From positions 1 to 24,939 of the forward strand of contig SKOZ01000041.1 in NCBI GenBank assembly GCA_007119795.1: DNA of 24,939 nt, written 5' to 3'. The translations under genes and the position numbers were made by a program. The notes beneath the pieces are model-generated. The model worked only from the letters and a program-made list of their open reading frames with translations, did no database searches and was not told where the DNA came from. The stretch's first letter is position 1, and each line of letters opens with the position of its first letter. This DNA comes from Planctomycetales bacterium (GTDB lineage Bacteria; Planctomycetota; Planctomycetia; Pirellulales; Thermoguttaceae). Below are positions 7,798 through 15,667 of this stretch, in pieces.

Positions 7798-7860
7798 GAT
7801 CGGGTCCGGGAGATTTGGGGCCCGGCTGCCCGTCTCGTAGACCTGCGGCGGAACGCGCCG

Positions 7861-7889
7861 TTGCCTGGTGTCTGACGCCATGCTACAAC
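7861..7889 (+). promoter_or_regulatory. Possible promoter of the dihaem HzsA-like gene
   Basis: TTGCCT (7861-7866), exactly 17 bases, then TACAAC (7884-7889), about 105 bases upstream of the TTG start. Four of six bases match at each box, so this is only a moderate candidate. The 7798-7994 gap otherwise holds nothing recognisable. Confidence 0.3.
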
Positions 7890-7994
7890 CGTAGACGGTA
7901 TGGGCGGCGGATGGCAATGCCGCACGGCAACGCAATCCCCAGTTGCAGCGCGCCGCCGAGGTGCGCGGGCATTACGCATCGGGAGGCTATCCTC

Positions 7995-10900
7995 TTGTCC
8001 CGGATTCCGGCAGCGGCCGTCATGGTGGTGGTGTCGATCCTTTGGCAGGCGGGCTTGGCCGCCGGGGCACCACTGGCAAGCTACTTCGAAAGCCCCCCGG
8101 CCGAGGCGCTGATCCACCGGATCGACGCCCGCGCGGCGGCGGTCTCCTCCCTTAAGGGTCTCTCTGCGGAGAAGTTGGCCCAGCGGCGGCACATCGCTCG
8201 GGAAGCGGGCCGCACGGTCGTTCGCGACCCGGAGACGGGGGTTGCCGTTATCCAGTCCCAGCGGTGGCTCGCCCACGTGGGAGTGCTCCTCATCGAGACC
8301 ACCTTGACCAACGAGGGGCCGGACCCGGTTCGGGTTGAAGGCGTGGTGCCGATCGACTGGCAGATCGCCATGCCCGCGGAAGACGAGGGCTTCGCCCGGC
8401 TGAGCCACCGCGACGACACCTGGTACGGATCGACCTACTGGACCGGTCCCGACTGGACGCGGGTGGGCAGGGACTGGCAGCACCCCGGCGAGCATACCCC
8501 CAGCGTTCGCACGTTCCTCGTCCCCCATGACGGCCGCGTCTCCATCACCGGCCGGGCCTTCAAGGCGCACGTGGCTCCCGAGACGGACGGCGTACGGGTG
8601 GCGATCCGGCACGGTGCCGAGACGATATGGCAGGCAGAGATCGAGGGGGGCGACGAAACCGGCGTCGACCACGATCTCACCGTGCCCGTTCGCCGCGGCG
8701 AGAGGCTCCGCTTCGTCGTCCACAAGCGGCAGGCCATCTATTGCGACACGACGCGCTGGGATCCGGTCATCGCCTACGACGACGGCCCTTCGTTCCGGGC
8801 GTCGGAAGGGTTTTCGACCGTACAGGGCCAGGATGGCTGGTACTACGAGATGGAGGGCCAATCGCAACGCACCGAGGCGCTGCCGAGGGTCTTCGGCTTC
8901 GACCTTCGCGCTGCGCTCCGTACGGCGGCGCTCCACGCGGGGAGCGAGTTTGCCTGGGGATCGGAGGCCTTCGCACCGCTCTTCCTGTTGGCTGCGGACG
9001 AGGACGGAGACGGCGTGCTGGTGGCGGTGTTGGACGAGGGCCCCTGGGAGGTCTCCGGGGCACGGGACGGGGAAGGGATCGGCATCCGCCTGGAGGTCGG
9101 GGAGAAGATCGTGCTCGGCGGGGGCGAGTCGGTCGAGCTTCCCGCCGTGGCCGTTGGGGCGTATACGGGTCCCTGGACGCTGGGAATGCTCCGCGGGGAG
9201 GAGATGCTGCATGTCCGGGATGGCCGGTTCGATTCGTTTCGCGAGCGAATGGCGGCAGCCCTGGGCCGTGGAGCCGAAGTGTTCGACGCGGACCTGCGCG
9301 CCGCCGTCACCGCCGACCCGGAACCACCGGCGGAGTTCGGCCTCTGGGTGATGCTCCAGGCCGAATACCTCCGCGAGGACGGTCTCGAGGCCGACACAGC
9401 GGAGTCCTTTGCCGCCGCCACGCGCCGTCACCTGGAAGGCGCGGCGATGCTCCTGGACGATCTACGGGCGGGACACGGCAAGTCGTTCCTCGCGGCGGAG
9501 GCTCGCCAGCTCGAGCGGCTCGCCGCGGAGTTCGAGTCGGAAGATGCAGCGGATCGGACGGTCTGGCGGGCACGGTATCAGCGGGTCCGCGTCCTGAAAC
9601 GCCGCATCGCCCTCGCCAATCCGCTCCTCGGGGATTTCCGAGAGATGCTCTTCGTGAAGCGCGTCCCCACCTCCTACAGCCACCTCGTCATGCAGTATTA
9701 CGGGTGGCGGGCGCGGCCCGGCGGCGGGCTCTTCGTGCTGGAGCGGCCCGGATTCTCGCTGGCGTGCCGCGATATCCTCGCCGGCCGGCTGGCGGGCGGG
9801 AACGTCCTCGAGCCGCGGCTCTCGTACGACGGCCGGCAGATCGTCTTTTCCTTTGTCGATCGTGCGGCTGGGGAATACGACCCGGCGACGGTCGGCAACG
9901 ACGGCGGCGAGGAGAGCGGCTACTACCACGTCTATTCGGTCGACGTCGATGGCAGCGGCCTGCAGCGTCTGACCGGCGGGCCGTTCGACGACCTCATGCC
10001 GACCTGGCTGCCCGACGGGGGCATCGCCTTCAGCTCGACGCGACGGCGGGGCTACGCCCGCTGTTTCGGCGCCCAGTTCAGCCCCCGGTGGGACGTCTAT
10101 ACGCTCCACCGCATGGAGGCCGACGGGACCGGCATCCGCACGCTCTCCTTCCACGACACGAACGAATGGTTCCCTGCCGTGGCCCACAACGGCGAGATCC
10201 TCTACGCGCGTTGGGACTATATCGACCGCGACGCCGTGCTCCACCAGAACCTCTGGGCGATGCGGCCCGACGGAACCAACCCGCGGGCTCTGTGGGGGAA
10301 CGCCACGCCCACGCCGCACTGCACCTTCCAGATCCACCCGGTGCCGAATTCCTCGAAGATCGTCTTCACGGCCTCGGCCCACCACTCGATCACGGGCGGC
10401 TCGATCGCCCTGGTCGATCCGGCGATTGCCGGCGACGGCGAGGAGGCGATCACGCGGATCACCGCCGAGATCCCCTTTCCCGAGGCCGAAAGCTGGGATA
10501 TCCACGAATACTACGATGCCCCCTGGCCCCTCTCGGAGACGTACTTTCTGGTCGGCTATAGCCCGCAACCGCTGGTTTGGGAACCCGGAGCGAACCCGCA
10601 GGCCGCTTTAGGCATCTACCTTCTCGATGCCTTCGGCAACCGCGAGCTCATCTACCGCGATCCTGAGATCGGCAGCTCGAATCCCACGCCGATCATGCCC
10701 AGGCCGCAGCCACCGGTGCTGGCCAGCCAGCTTGGCGACGAGGAGGCCGACGTCGGCGAACTCCTCCTGGCCGACGTGTACGAGGGGTTGGGCAACGTCC
10801 CCCGGGGGGCGATCGAGCGGCTCCGCGTCGTGCAGATCTTTCCCAAGACCACCCCGCTCGCCGATCAGCCCCCGGTCGGCGCGGCGCGCGAGGAGAATGC

Positions 10901-11615
10901 GCGGGCCATCCTCGGTACGGTGCCGGTCGAGGCCGACGGCTCGGCCCGCTTTCTGGTGCCGGCGCGAAGGCCGGTCCTCTTCCAGGCCCTCGACGCCGAG
11001 GGCTTCGCCTACCAGACGATGCGGACCGTCACCTACCTCCAACCGGGCGAGAAGACCTCCTGCGTCGGCTGCCACGAGCATCGCCGGGCAACGCCTGCCC
11101 ACGACGCGCGCGAGCTGGCGGCCCTTAAGCGGCCTCCATCGTCCATCGATCCCGGAGAGCTGGGCGGCAGGCCCTTCTCGTACGTGGAGGTCGTCCAACC
11201 GGTGCTCGACAGGCACTGCGTCGGCTGCCACGGCGGCGAGGACCCGGCCGGCGGAATGCTTCTCACCGGGGAGCCGCTCCACCCGTTCACGCAGTCGTAC
11301 GTCTCGCTCACCGGGGACGTCGACTTTTGGGGCGCGGGCACGAACCCGGAAAACGCCGCCCGCGCCCTGGTGCCGCGCTTCGGCGGCCGCAATCCGGTGG
11401 CCGTCACACCTCCCGGCGGAATGTACGGCGCCTTGGGAAGCCGCCTCATGGCGATGCTCCGCGAGGGCCACCAGGAAGTCGAGCTCTCTGGCGAGGAGCT
11501 GCGCCGCCTGGCCGCCTGGATCGATCTGAACGCCATCTTCTTCGGCGTCTACCTGCCCGACGACCAGGCCCGCCAGCTCCGCGGCGAGCGGGTCCCCATG
11601 CCGGACCTCCAGTAA
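7995..11615 (+). CDS. Very large exported HzsA-like dihaem PD40-propeller protein
   Basis: A 1206-residue exported protein. The frame is open far upstream, but TTG 7995 is the best start: GGGAGG lies 8 bases before it and it creates a clean signal peptide (SRIPAAAVMVVV through LAAGAP). Residues about 178-265 form a jelly-roll module (RVSITGRAFKAH through CDTTRWDPVI) of a type found in many planctomycete exported proteins. From about 553 (LFVKRVPTSYSH) the protein follows the plan of hydrazine synthase alpha-subunit-like proteins: a TolB/PD40 beta-propeller (about 600-840, e.g. EPRLSYDGRQIVFSF, MPTWLPDGGIAFSSTRR), a middle domain, then haem sites CVGCH at 1023-1027 and 1075-1079. The 30-550 region is largely unrecognised. 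No hzsB/hzsC-like genes are present, so hydrazine synthesis is not implied; an electron-transfer or oxidoreductase role in the periplasm is likelier. Confidence 0.85.
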   Translation: MSRIPAAAVMVVVSILWQAGLAAGAPLASYFESPPAEALIHRIDARAAAVSSLKGLSAEKLAQRRHIAREAGRTVVRDPETGVAVIQSQRWLAHVGVLLIETTLTNEGPDPVRVEGVVPIDWQIAMPAEDEGFARLSHRDDTWYGSTYWTGPDWTRVGRDWQHPGEHTPSVRTFLVPHDGRVSITGRAFKAHVAPETDGVRVAIRHGAETIWQAEIEGGDETGVDHDLTVPVRRGERLRFVVHKRQAIYCDTTRWDPVIAYDDGPSFRASEGFSTVQGQDGWYYEMEGQSQRTEALPRVFGFDLRAALRTAALHAGSEFAWGSEAFAPLFLLAADEDGDGVLVAVLDEGPWEVSGARDGEGIGIRLEVGEKIVLGGGESVELPAVAVGAYTGPWTLGMLRGEEMLHVRDGRFDSFRERMAAALGRGAEVFDADLRAAVTADPEPPAEFGLWVMLQAEYLREDGLEADTAESFAAATRRHLEGAAMLLDDLRAGHGKSFLAAEARQLERLAAEFESEDAADRTVWRARYQRVRVLKRRIALANPLLGDFREMLFVKRVPTSYSHLVMQYYGWRARPGGGLFVLERPGFSLACRDILAGRLAGGNVLEPRLSYDGRQIVFSFVDRAAGEYDPATVGNDGGEESGYYHVYSVDVDGSGLQRLTGGPFDDLMPTWLPDGGIAFSSTRRRGYARCFGAQFSPRWDVYTLHRMEADGTGIRTLSFHDTNEWFPAVAHNGEILYARWDYIDRDAVLHQNLWAMRPDGTNPRALWGNATPTPHCTFQIHPVPNSSKIVFTASAHHSITGGSIALVDPAIAGDGEEAITRITAEIPFPEAESWDIHEYYDAPWPLSETYFLVGYSPQPLVWEPGANPQAALGIYLLDAFGNRELIYRDPEIGSSNPTPIMPRPQPPVLASQLGDEEADVGELLLADVYEGLGNVPRGAIERLRVVQIFPKTTPLADQPPVGAAREENARAILGTVPVEADGSARFLVPARRPVLFQALDAEGFAYQTMRTVTYLQPGEKTSCVGCHEHRRATPAHDARELAALKRPPSSIDPGELGGRPFSYVEVVQPVLDRHCVGCHGGEDPAGGMLLTGEPLHPFTQSYVSLTGDVDFWGAGTNPENAARALVPRFGGRNPVAVTPPGGMYGALGSRLMAMLREGHQEVELSGEELRRLAAWIDLNAIFFGVYLPDDQARQLRGERVPMPDLQ

Positions 11616-11626
11616 GCACGACAACC

Positions 11627-11646
11627 CGTGCCGGCGAGCCGGCATG
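11627..11646. terminator. Stable GC hairpin just after the HzsA-like gene
   Basis: TGCCGG-CGAG-CCGGCA (11629-11644), extended by a G-U and a C-G pair, gives an 8-bp stem with a tetraloop 11 bases after the stop codon. There is no T-tract, so it could stabilise the mRNA end or aid termination rather than being a classical intrinsic terminator. Confidence 0.35.
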
Positions 11647-11777
11647 TGGGGAGAGGGCGCGCTGCGCTACTGCACGGAGCGTGTCGGCGGCATCGAAGAA
11701 AGGCGCGGGGAGAACCATTCCTAGACAGCACGGTCCTGCGGCGCAGGGCGTCGATGGTCATGGGCGGCCACAGCGGC

Positions 11778-12542
11778 TCAGACGGCCTCGGCGATGGTCT
11801 CTTCGCACCCGGCGGTGAGCCAGTGACGGAGCCCCTCGACGACGCCGTCGGCGAACGCCTGGCGGCTCTGGTAGACGTGGCGGCGGTGGAGGGCCCGCAG
11901 CTCGGCGTCGGCGTTGCCCACGACGATGCCCCGGAAGCGGCGGATGAACATCGCCGCGTCGTTGCCCGTATCGCCGGCGACGATCACCCGCCAGGGCGGG
12001 AAGGCCCACCGCCCCGCCAGATAAGCCGCCGCCGAACCCTTGTTGACCCCGGCGGGGAGGATGTCCAGGTCGCGACGCGAGCTGTAGACGGTCGACACGG
12101 CGTGGCCCGCCGCCGTCAGCCGGCGACGGATGCGGGCCACGTCGGCCGCCGACAGGTCGTGGGCGTAGTAGCTGATCTTGTAGCGCGACTGGAACTCGTC
12201 GGGCTGCAACGTCATCGAGGGAAAGCAGTGGGCGATGCGGCGGCGGATGCGATCCGGCTCCCAGGGACCGAGGAGCCGCGGCCAACCGAAGACCGGCTTA
12301 CCGCCGGGGACGCGGCGGATCTCCGTTCCCACCCCAGCGATCACGGCCGCCGGTGCGGGGAGGGCCGTCTCGGCCACCGAGTCGCAAACGGACTCGAAGA
12401 GTCGTCCCGAGTTGTAGACGACCCGAAGCCGAGGCCCCTGGGCGGCGGCGAAGGCGCGGAACCGCTCCAGGGCCGCATCGTTGCCGAGCAGCGTGCCGTC
12501 GAGGTCGCTGATGAGGAGGAATCCCCGATCGGAAGTGGACAC
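11778..12542 (-). CDS. Sucrose-6-phosphate phosphatase (HAD superfamily)
   Basis: A 254-residue HAD-family phosphatase of the sucrose-phosphate-phosphatase type (S6PP). Motif I is SDLDGTLL (Asp13 nucleophile, Asp15), motif II NSGR (44-47), GVGTEI at 70-75, then DILPAGVNKGSA with Lys168 and AGDTGNDAAMF with Asp191 and Asp195. The DILPAGVNKG and GDTGND pattern is typical of sucrose phosphatases. The GTG start at 12542 is preferred (GAGGG about 8 bases upstream); the frame extends to an ATG at 12644 but that would overlap the upstream gene by 53 bases. It lies 49 bases downstream of the sucrose-phosphate-synthase-like gene and would complete sucrose synthesis by removing phosphate from sucrose-6-phosphate in the cytoplasm. 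Confidence 0.88.
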   Translation of the reverse strand: MSTSDRGFLLISDLDGTLLGNDAALERFRAFAAAQGPRLRVVYNSGRLFESVCDSVAETALPAPAAVIAGVGTEIRRVPGGKPVFGWPRLLGPWEPDRIRRRIAHCFPSMTLQPDEFQSRYKISYYAHDLSAADVARIRRRLTAAGHAVSTVYSSRRDLDILPAGVNKGSAAAYLAGRWAFPPWRVIVAGDTGNDAAMFIRRFRGIVVGNADAELRALHRRHVYQSRQAFADGVVEGLRHWLTAGCEETIAEAV

Positions 12543-12591
12543 GGGAAGGCCCTCACGGATGGATGGGAAACGAAAGCGGTCGCCCTCGCCG

Positions 12592-13962
12592 TCAGGGAAC
12601 GATCTCCGAGGCCACGGCGGGTTCATCTTCGATGGTGTATTCATAGTGCGGCCCCTTGAGGGGGTGGCCCGCAGCGGTGGCCGCCGCGCCGCGCAGGCTC
12701 GTGCCCGCCCCCTGGAACATCCGCAGGATCTGCTGTGCTACGCCCGTCCAAGTGAAGTGGCTGCGGGCCTTCTGCGAGCCGAACTTGGCCAATTGGTCGC
12801 CGATCTGCGGGTAGGAGAGGATCGTGGCGACCGCGTGCCCGAAGGCTTCCGGATCGAAGGGACTGGCATAGAGCGCCTCGAGCCCCCAGACGACCTGGTT
12901 CCAGAGGCCCCCTTCGGTAGTCACCACCGTGGGCGTACCGCAGGCCATGGCCTCCACCGCCGTCATCCCAAAGGGCTCGTAGCGGCTGCTGAGCGCGAAG
13001 ACGTCGGCGGCGCGGTAGTAGTCGGGCAGGAGTTCGTCGGGGATGTAATCGCGGAAGAGGACCCGCTCGGCCATCCCCAACTCGGCGGCCAGCGCTTTGA
13101 GCTGCTCGACCTCGCGAATCTCCTCGTCGTTGGGCTCCGTCGATCCCACGGCCAGCAGGAGCCGCACGTCCTCCAGCCGCGAGAAGACGGGGGTCATGGC
13201 CCTGAGAAGCAGGTCGTAGCCCTTGTTCTGGGCGACCCGCCCCAGGGCCAGGACGATCCGCCCCTCGCAGTCGAGCTCGGTCTTGATGGCCTGGCGGCTG
13301 GCCCGCGAGACGGGGAAGAAGCGGTTGTCGTCGTAGCCGGGAGGCACGACCTGGATCTTCTCCGGCGGCACGTCGTATTCCCCCGCGACCAGAATCTCCC
13401 GTTGCTGCGGCGTGGTGGCCACCACCATGTCACACTCGTCGTAGATCACCTTTTCCTCGCGGATGCGGCGGCGGAAGTTGTACTGGGCCTCCAGCTCCGC
13501 GGGATCGCCGTCCATGTTGTCCCGCTTCCAGGCGCCGATCGAGTGCGGCGTGTGGATGTGGGGGATGTTGAGGTGGTGGGAGAGTGCCTGGCCGGCCAGG
13601 CCGGCGTCCCAGTAGTGGCTGTTGATGAAATCGTAGCGGAGCCGCTTCGACTCGATGTAGCGGCGCGCCTGGCTGACCCATTCGGGGATCGAATCGCAGA
13701 GGATCTCCTTGGGGATGAACTCCTTACCGCCGCAGGGGATGCGGAGGACCCGCACCCGCTCGCAGACCGGCTCGCTGGCCGGCTGGCCTTCGAAACGGCG
13801 GGTGTAGACGTCGACGTGGTAGCCCATCCGGGCAAGACATTTTGCCAACTCCAGCACGTAAACGACTTGGCCACCCGTGTCGGGCTTGCCGAACTCGGGC
13901 TGCGCCGAGACGTAGCCGTGCGTGGAGATCATCATGATGCGCTGTTTGGCTCTTGGGGGCAT
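12592..13962 (-). CDS. Sucrose-phosphate-synthase-like glycosyltransferase (GT4)
   Basis: A 456-residue cytoplasmic retaining glycosyltransferase with GT-B fold. The N-terminal domain carries STHGYVSAQPEFGKPDTGGQVVYVLELA (in positions 13-40), whose DTGGQ loop and wording are characteristic of the sucrose-phosphate synthase/sucrose synthase clade. IHTPHSIGAWK near 135-145 resembles the acceptor-site region of SPS. The donor-site motifs are GRVAQNKG (Arg241, Lys246) and the EX7E-type EPFGMTAVE (328-336). The length is close to bacterial single-domain SPS. Its immediate downstream partner is a sucrose-phosphate phosphatase, which makes UDP- or ADP-glucose plus fructose-6-phosphate to sucrose-6-phosphate the likely reaction. 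A GAGGA lies 9 bases before the ATG. Mannosyl- or glucosylglycerate synthesis is a less likely alternative. Confidence 0.87.
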   Translation of the reverse strand: MPPRAKQRIMMISTHGYVSAQPEFGKPDTGGQVVYVLELAKCLARMGYHVDVYTRRFEGQPASEPVCERVRVLRIPCGGKEFIPKEILCDSIPEWVSQARRYIESKRLRYDFINSHYWDAGLAGQALSHHLNIPHIHTPHSIGAWKRDNMDGDPAELEAQYNFRRRIREEKVIYDECDMVVATTPQQREILVAGEYDVPPEKIQVVPPGYDDNRFFPVSRASRQAIKTELDCEGRIVLALGRVAQNKGYDLLLRAMTPVFSRLEDVRLLLAVGSTEPNDEEIREVEQLKALAAELGMAERVLFRDYIPDELLPDYYRAADVFALSSRYEPFGMTAVEAMACGTPTVVTTEGGLWNQVVWGLEALYASPFDPEAFGHAVATILSYPQIGDQLAKFGSQKARSHFTWTGVAQQILRMFQGAGTSLRGAAATAAGHPLKGPHYEYTIEDEPAVASEIVP

Positions 13963-14006
13963 CGCGGGAATCCTCGCTTGTCCAGGTAAGAAGGGGGGAC
14001 GGAACT

Positions 14007-14276
14007 CTAGTCGTTCTCCGCTCCGCGGCGGCCGACCTCGAGCAGGCGCATCTCGACCTTGCCGGTGTTCGCGTTGAGCTCGAACTCGTCGCCCACCCTC
14101 GCCTGCGAGACGACGTGGGCCAGCGGGCTCTCCACGGAGAGCTTGTTCTCCACCAGGTCGACCTGGCTGGGGGTGACGAACTCGAAGACTTCCTCGAAGT
14201 GGTCCTCGCCCGGTGCCGAGCCGGCCACGCGGACCCAGGTTCCCACATCAACGTGAATGGGTTGGTTGTCGCTCAT
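14007..14276 (-). CDS. Stand-alone GreA/GreB C-terminal-domain protein
   Basis: An 89-residue protein that matches only the C-terminal FKBP-like domain of transcript-cleavage factors GreA/GreB. LSVESPLAHVVSQARVGDEFEL (in positions 46-67) corresponds to the ISVESPLGRALxGKxVGDEVEV core of GreA. The N-terminal coiled coil with the acidic tip that reaches the RNA polymerase active site is absent, so it should bind polymerase, as Rnk-type proteins do, but cannot stimulate cleavage. GGGAGG lies 7 bases before the ATG, which fixes this start against a longer open frame. The gap to the SPS-like gene is 44 bases, so it probably heads the sucrose operon. Its role there is unknown; modulation of elongation or competition with Gre factors under osmotic stress is conceivable. 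Confidence 0.8.
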   Translation of the reverse strand: MSDNQPIHVDVGTWVRVAGSAPGEDHFEEVFEFVTPSQVDLVENKLSVESPLAHVVSQARVGDEFELNANTGKVEMRLLEVGRRGAEND

Positions 14277-14522
14277 CGCTTGCCTCCCGATAACGAGGTT
14301 GCCGCCGACCGCGACCCGCCTGGGCAGGGGGTCGACTGCGGACGATGCGGCAAGAAGCCCGTGACCAATAAAACAATCTCCTGACCGAACTCTCCCGGTC
14401 CAGCCTGGGTGTCGTTGAACTCGCAAGTGTCCGGTTCTTGGCGTCTGAAGGACTGGTGGACTTCCTGCGGGTTCTGTGGCGGCTGCCGGTGTCGTCAGAG
14501 GAGCCACGACAGGGCCGTATGC

Positions 14523-15065
14523 TCAAGGCTCACCGGACCCTGCCGGCGGATCGTCACCCAGGCAGACACCGAGATCTGCGGGGGGAGCGGCGTGGGGCGC
14601 GTCCGCCGTGAGGGCGGGCTCGCCATCGATCGCCTCGGCATCCATCATGGTGGCGATCCGCTGTAAGGTGGCGAGAATCATCGTCTGCTCCCACCGCGGC
14701 AGCCGCGCCAGTTCGGCGCGGAAGCGGTCCTGGAGCAGGGAGGGGGCCGCCGCCACCATGCGGGCTCCCTCCTCGGTCAGTTCGACGACCACCTGGCGGC
14801 GATCCCGCCCACCGCGCGTCCGGGTGACGAGACCGCGATCGTGGAGACGATCGAGGATTCCCGTCGCCGTCGCTTGGCTGACTCGCACGGCGCGAGCCAG
14901 GGCGCCCACGGTCACCGGCTGGAGGCGCGCGATCCCTTGCAGCGTCAACAGTTGCGGTGCCGTCAACCCGTGCAGGCCGAGCAGCAGCCGCGAATGCAGG
15001 TCCGTGGCCCGCGCGATGCGCCGTAGCGCCAGCGTGATCTCCTCTTCCAGGCCCAATACCTTCGA
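14523..15065 (-). CDS. MarR-family transcriptional regulator
   Basis: A 180-residue winged-helix repressor. The HTH spans about residues 54-78 (VGALARAVRVSQATATGILDRL in two parts) with RGLVTR and a wing (GGRDRRQVVVELTEEG, about 86-101). The frame is open back to a TTG at 15131, but the best promoter (TTGACG/TAATGT, 15112-15141) would start transcription inside that extension, so the GTG at 15065 with GTGAGG 8 bases upstream is chosen. The C-terminal 30 residues are Ala/Pro-rich and variable. It lies upstream of the GreA-CTD/sucrose genes on the same strand with a 246-bp gap. MarR proteins of the CosR/EctR type control compatible-solute genes, so control of the sucrose cassette is a reasonable inference, not shown. 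Confidence 0.87.
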   Translation of the reverse strand, partial: SKVLGLEEEITLALRRIARATDLHSRLLLGLHGLTAPQLLTLQGIARLQPVTVGALARAVRVSQATATGILDRLHDRGLVTRTRGGRDRRQVVVELTEEGARMVAAAPSLLQDRFRAELARLPRWEQTMILATLQRIATMMDAEAIDGEPALTADAPHAAPPADLGVCLGDDPPAGSGEP

Positions 15066-15108
15066 CACGGCGCGTGCCTCACCCTTCACCAAGCAATTAC
15101 TGTGTGTA

Positions 15109-15141
15109 CGAACATTATTCGCACTATCCAAGTGGCGTCAA
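15109..15141 (-). promoter_or_regulatory. MarR promoter with overlapping inverted repeat
   Basis: On the minus strand TTGACG (15136-15141), 18 bases, TAATGT (15112-15117). The inverted repeat CGAA-CATTA-TTCG (15109-15121) covers the -10 box, the usual place for MarR self-repression. The predicted transcript start near 15105 lies downstream of the longest possible start codon and supports the shorter protein. Confidence 0.5.
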
Positions 15142-15282
15142 GCCGACAACCCTTTTCGCGGAGGATGGGCATGACGACAAGTCCTTTGACAGCAGAGATT
15201 TACTGAATATTGCTCGCCGACCATCCGGCCTTTGGACACTCGCTTTCGGCGCGAAATGCCAAGGGAGCGAGGACTCGTTCTC

Positions 15283-15312
15283 TTGAAAAATGGATGGCAT
15301 ACAATGTAAAAT
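15283..15312 (+). promoter_or_regulatory. Candidate promoter upstream of the structured stretch
   Basis: TTGAAA (15283-15288), 18 bases, TAAAAT (15307-15312) is one of the most AT-rich and promoter-like sites in this GC-rich window. It points towards the inverted-repeat region and, 355 bases on, the small membrane-protein gene. Confidence 0.5.
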
Positions 15313-15337
15313 ACGGGCAGGGGAAAATAGGTAAGGC

Positions 15338-15549
15338 CAGCGCCGAACGCCGGAAGGGGCGCTGCGTCGACGACGGGCCCGCGGGGGAGCTTCGGGGACG
15401 AAATCGCTCCCCCGCGGCGAAACGGTCCTCGCTTCGGAGATCGTGGTCATTCGTACATGTCTCATGGATAAGCAATCCCCTCGAACGGATTGCCGTCCTG
15501 ACATTTGCGGGCAGCGGAGCAAGCCGAAACCGATCATGTCCGGCTGCCC
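15338..15549 (+). ncRNA. Candidate structured leader or small RNA (five inverted repeats)
   Basis: No gene is convincing between 15132 and 15667 on either strand. Instead there is a run of inverted repeats: CAGCGCC/GGCGCTG (15338-15364, 7 bp, 13-base loop); CCGCGGGGGAG/CTCCCCCGCGG (15379-15417, 11 bp perfect, 17-base loop that itself contains TTCG/CGAA); an 8-bp stem with one bulge (15422-15444); GCAATCC/GGATTGC (15472-15493, 7 bp, 8-base loop); and GGGCAGC/GCTGCCC (15509-15549, 7 bp). They follow a good promoter at 15283-15312. I do not recognise any known riboswitch or RNA family. High GC makes chance hairpins common, so only the 11-bp stem is strong on its own. Confidence 0.4.
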
Positions 15550-15667
15550 CCCGGCGACCCCCTGTCATGGCGGTGCGCCGTCTCGGTAGTGTGCGGTTAT
15601 TGCAAAGTCCCACACACGCCGATGGTAGTGATGGTAGTGCTGGCGCCTGAGCGTTGGAGGAACAGCC

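Noticed and set aside
7794..9431. 545-codon open frame on the minus strand opposite the HzsA-like gene
   Set aside because: It is the antisense of a clearly coding region; its composition (Pro/Arg/His-rich, no domain pattern) and lack of a ribosome site mark it as a shadow caused by high GC.
7995..11615. Possible evidence of anammox metabolism
   Set aside because: Only an HzsA-like protein is present; no hzsB, hzsC or hydrazine dehydrogenase in the window, and related proteins are expected outside anammox bacteria.
12481..13989. 502-codon plus-strand frame opposite the sucrose-phosphate-synthase-like gene
   Set aside because: No recognisable motifs and fully overlaps a gene with intact GT4 motifs; high-GC third-position shadow.
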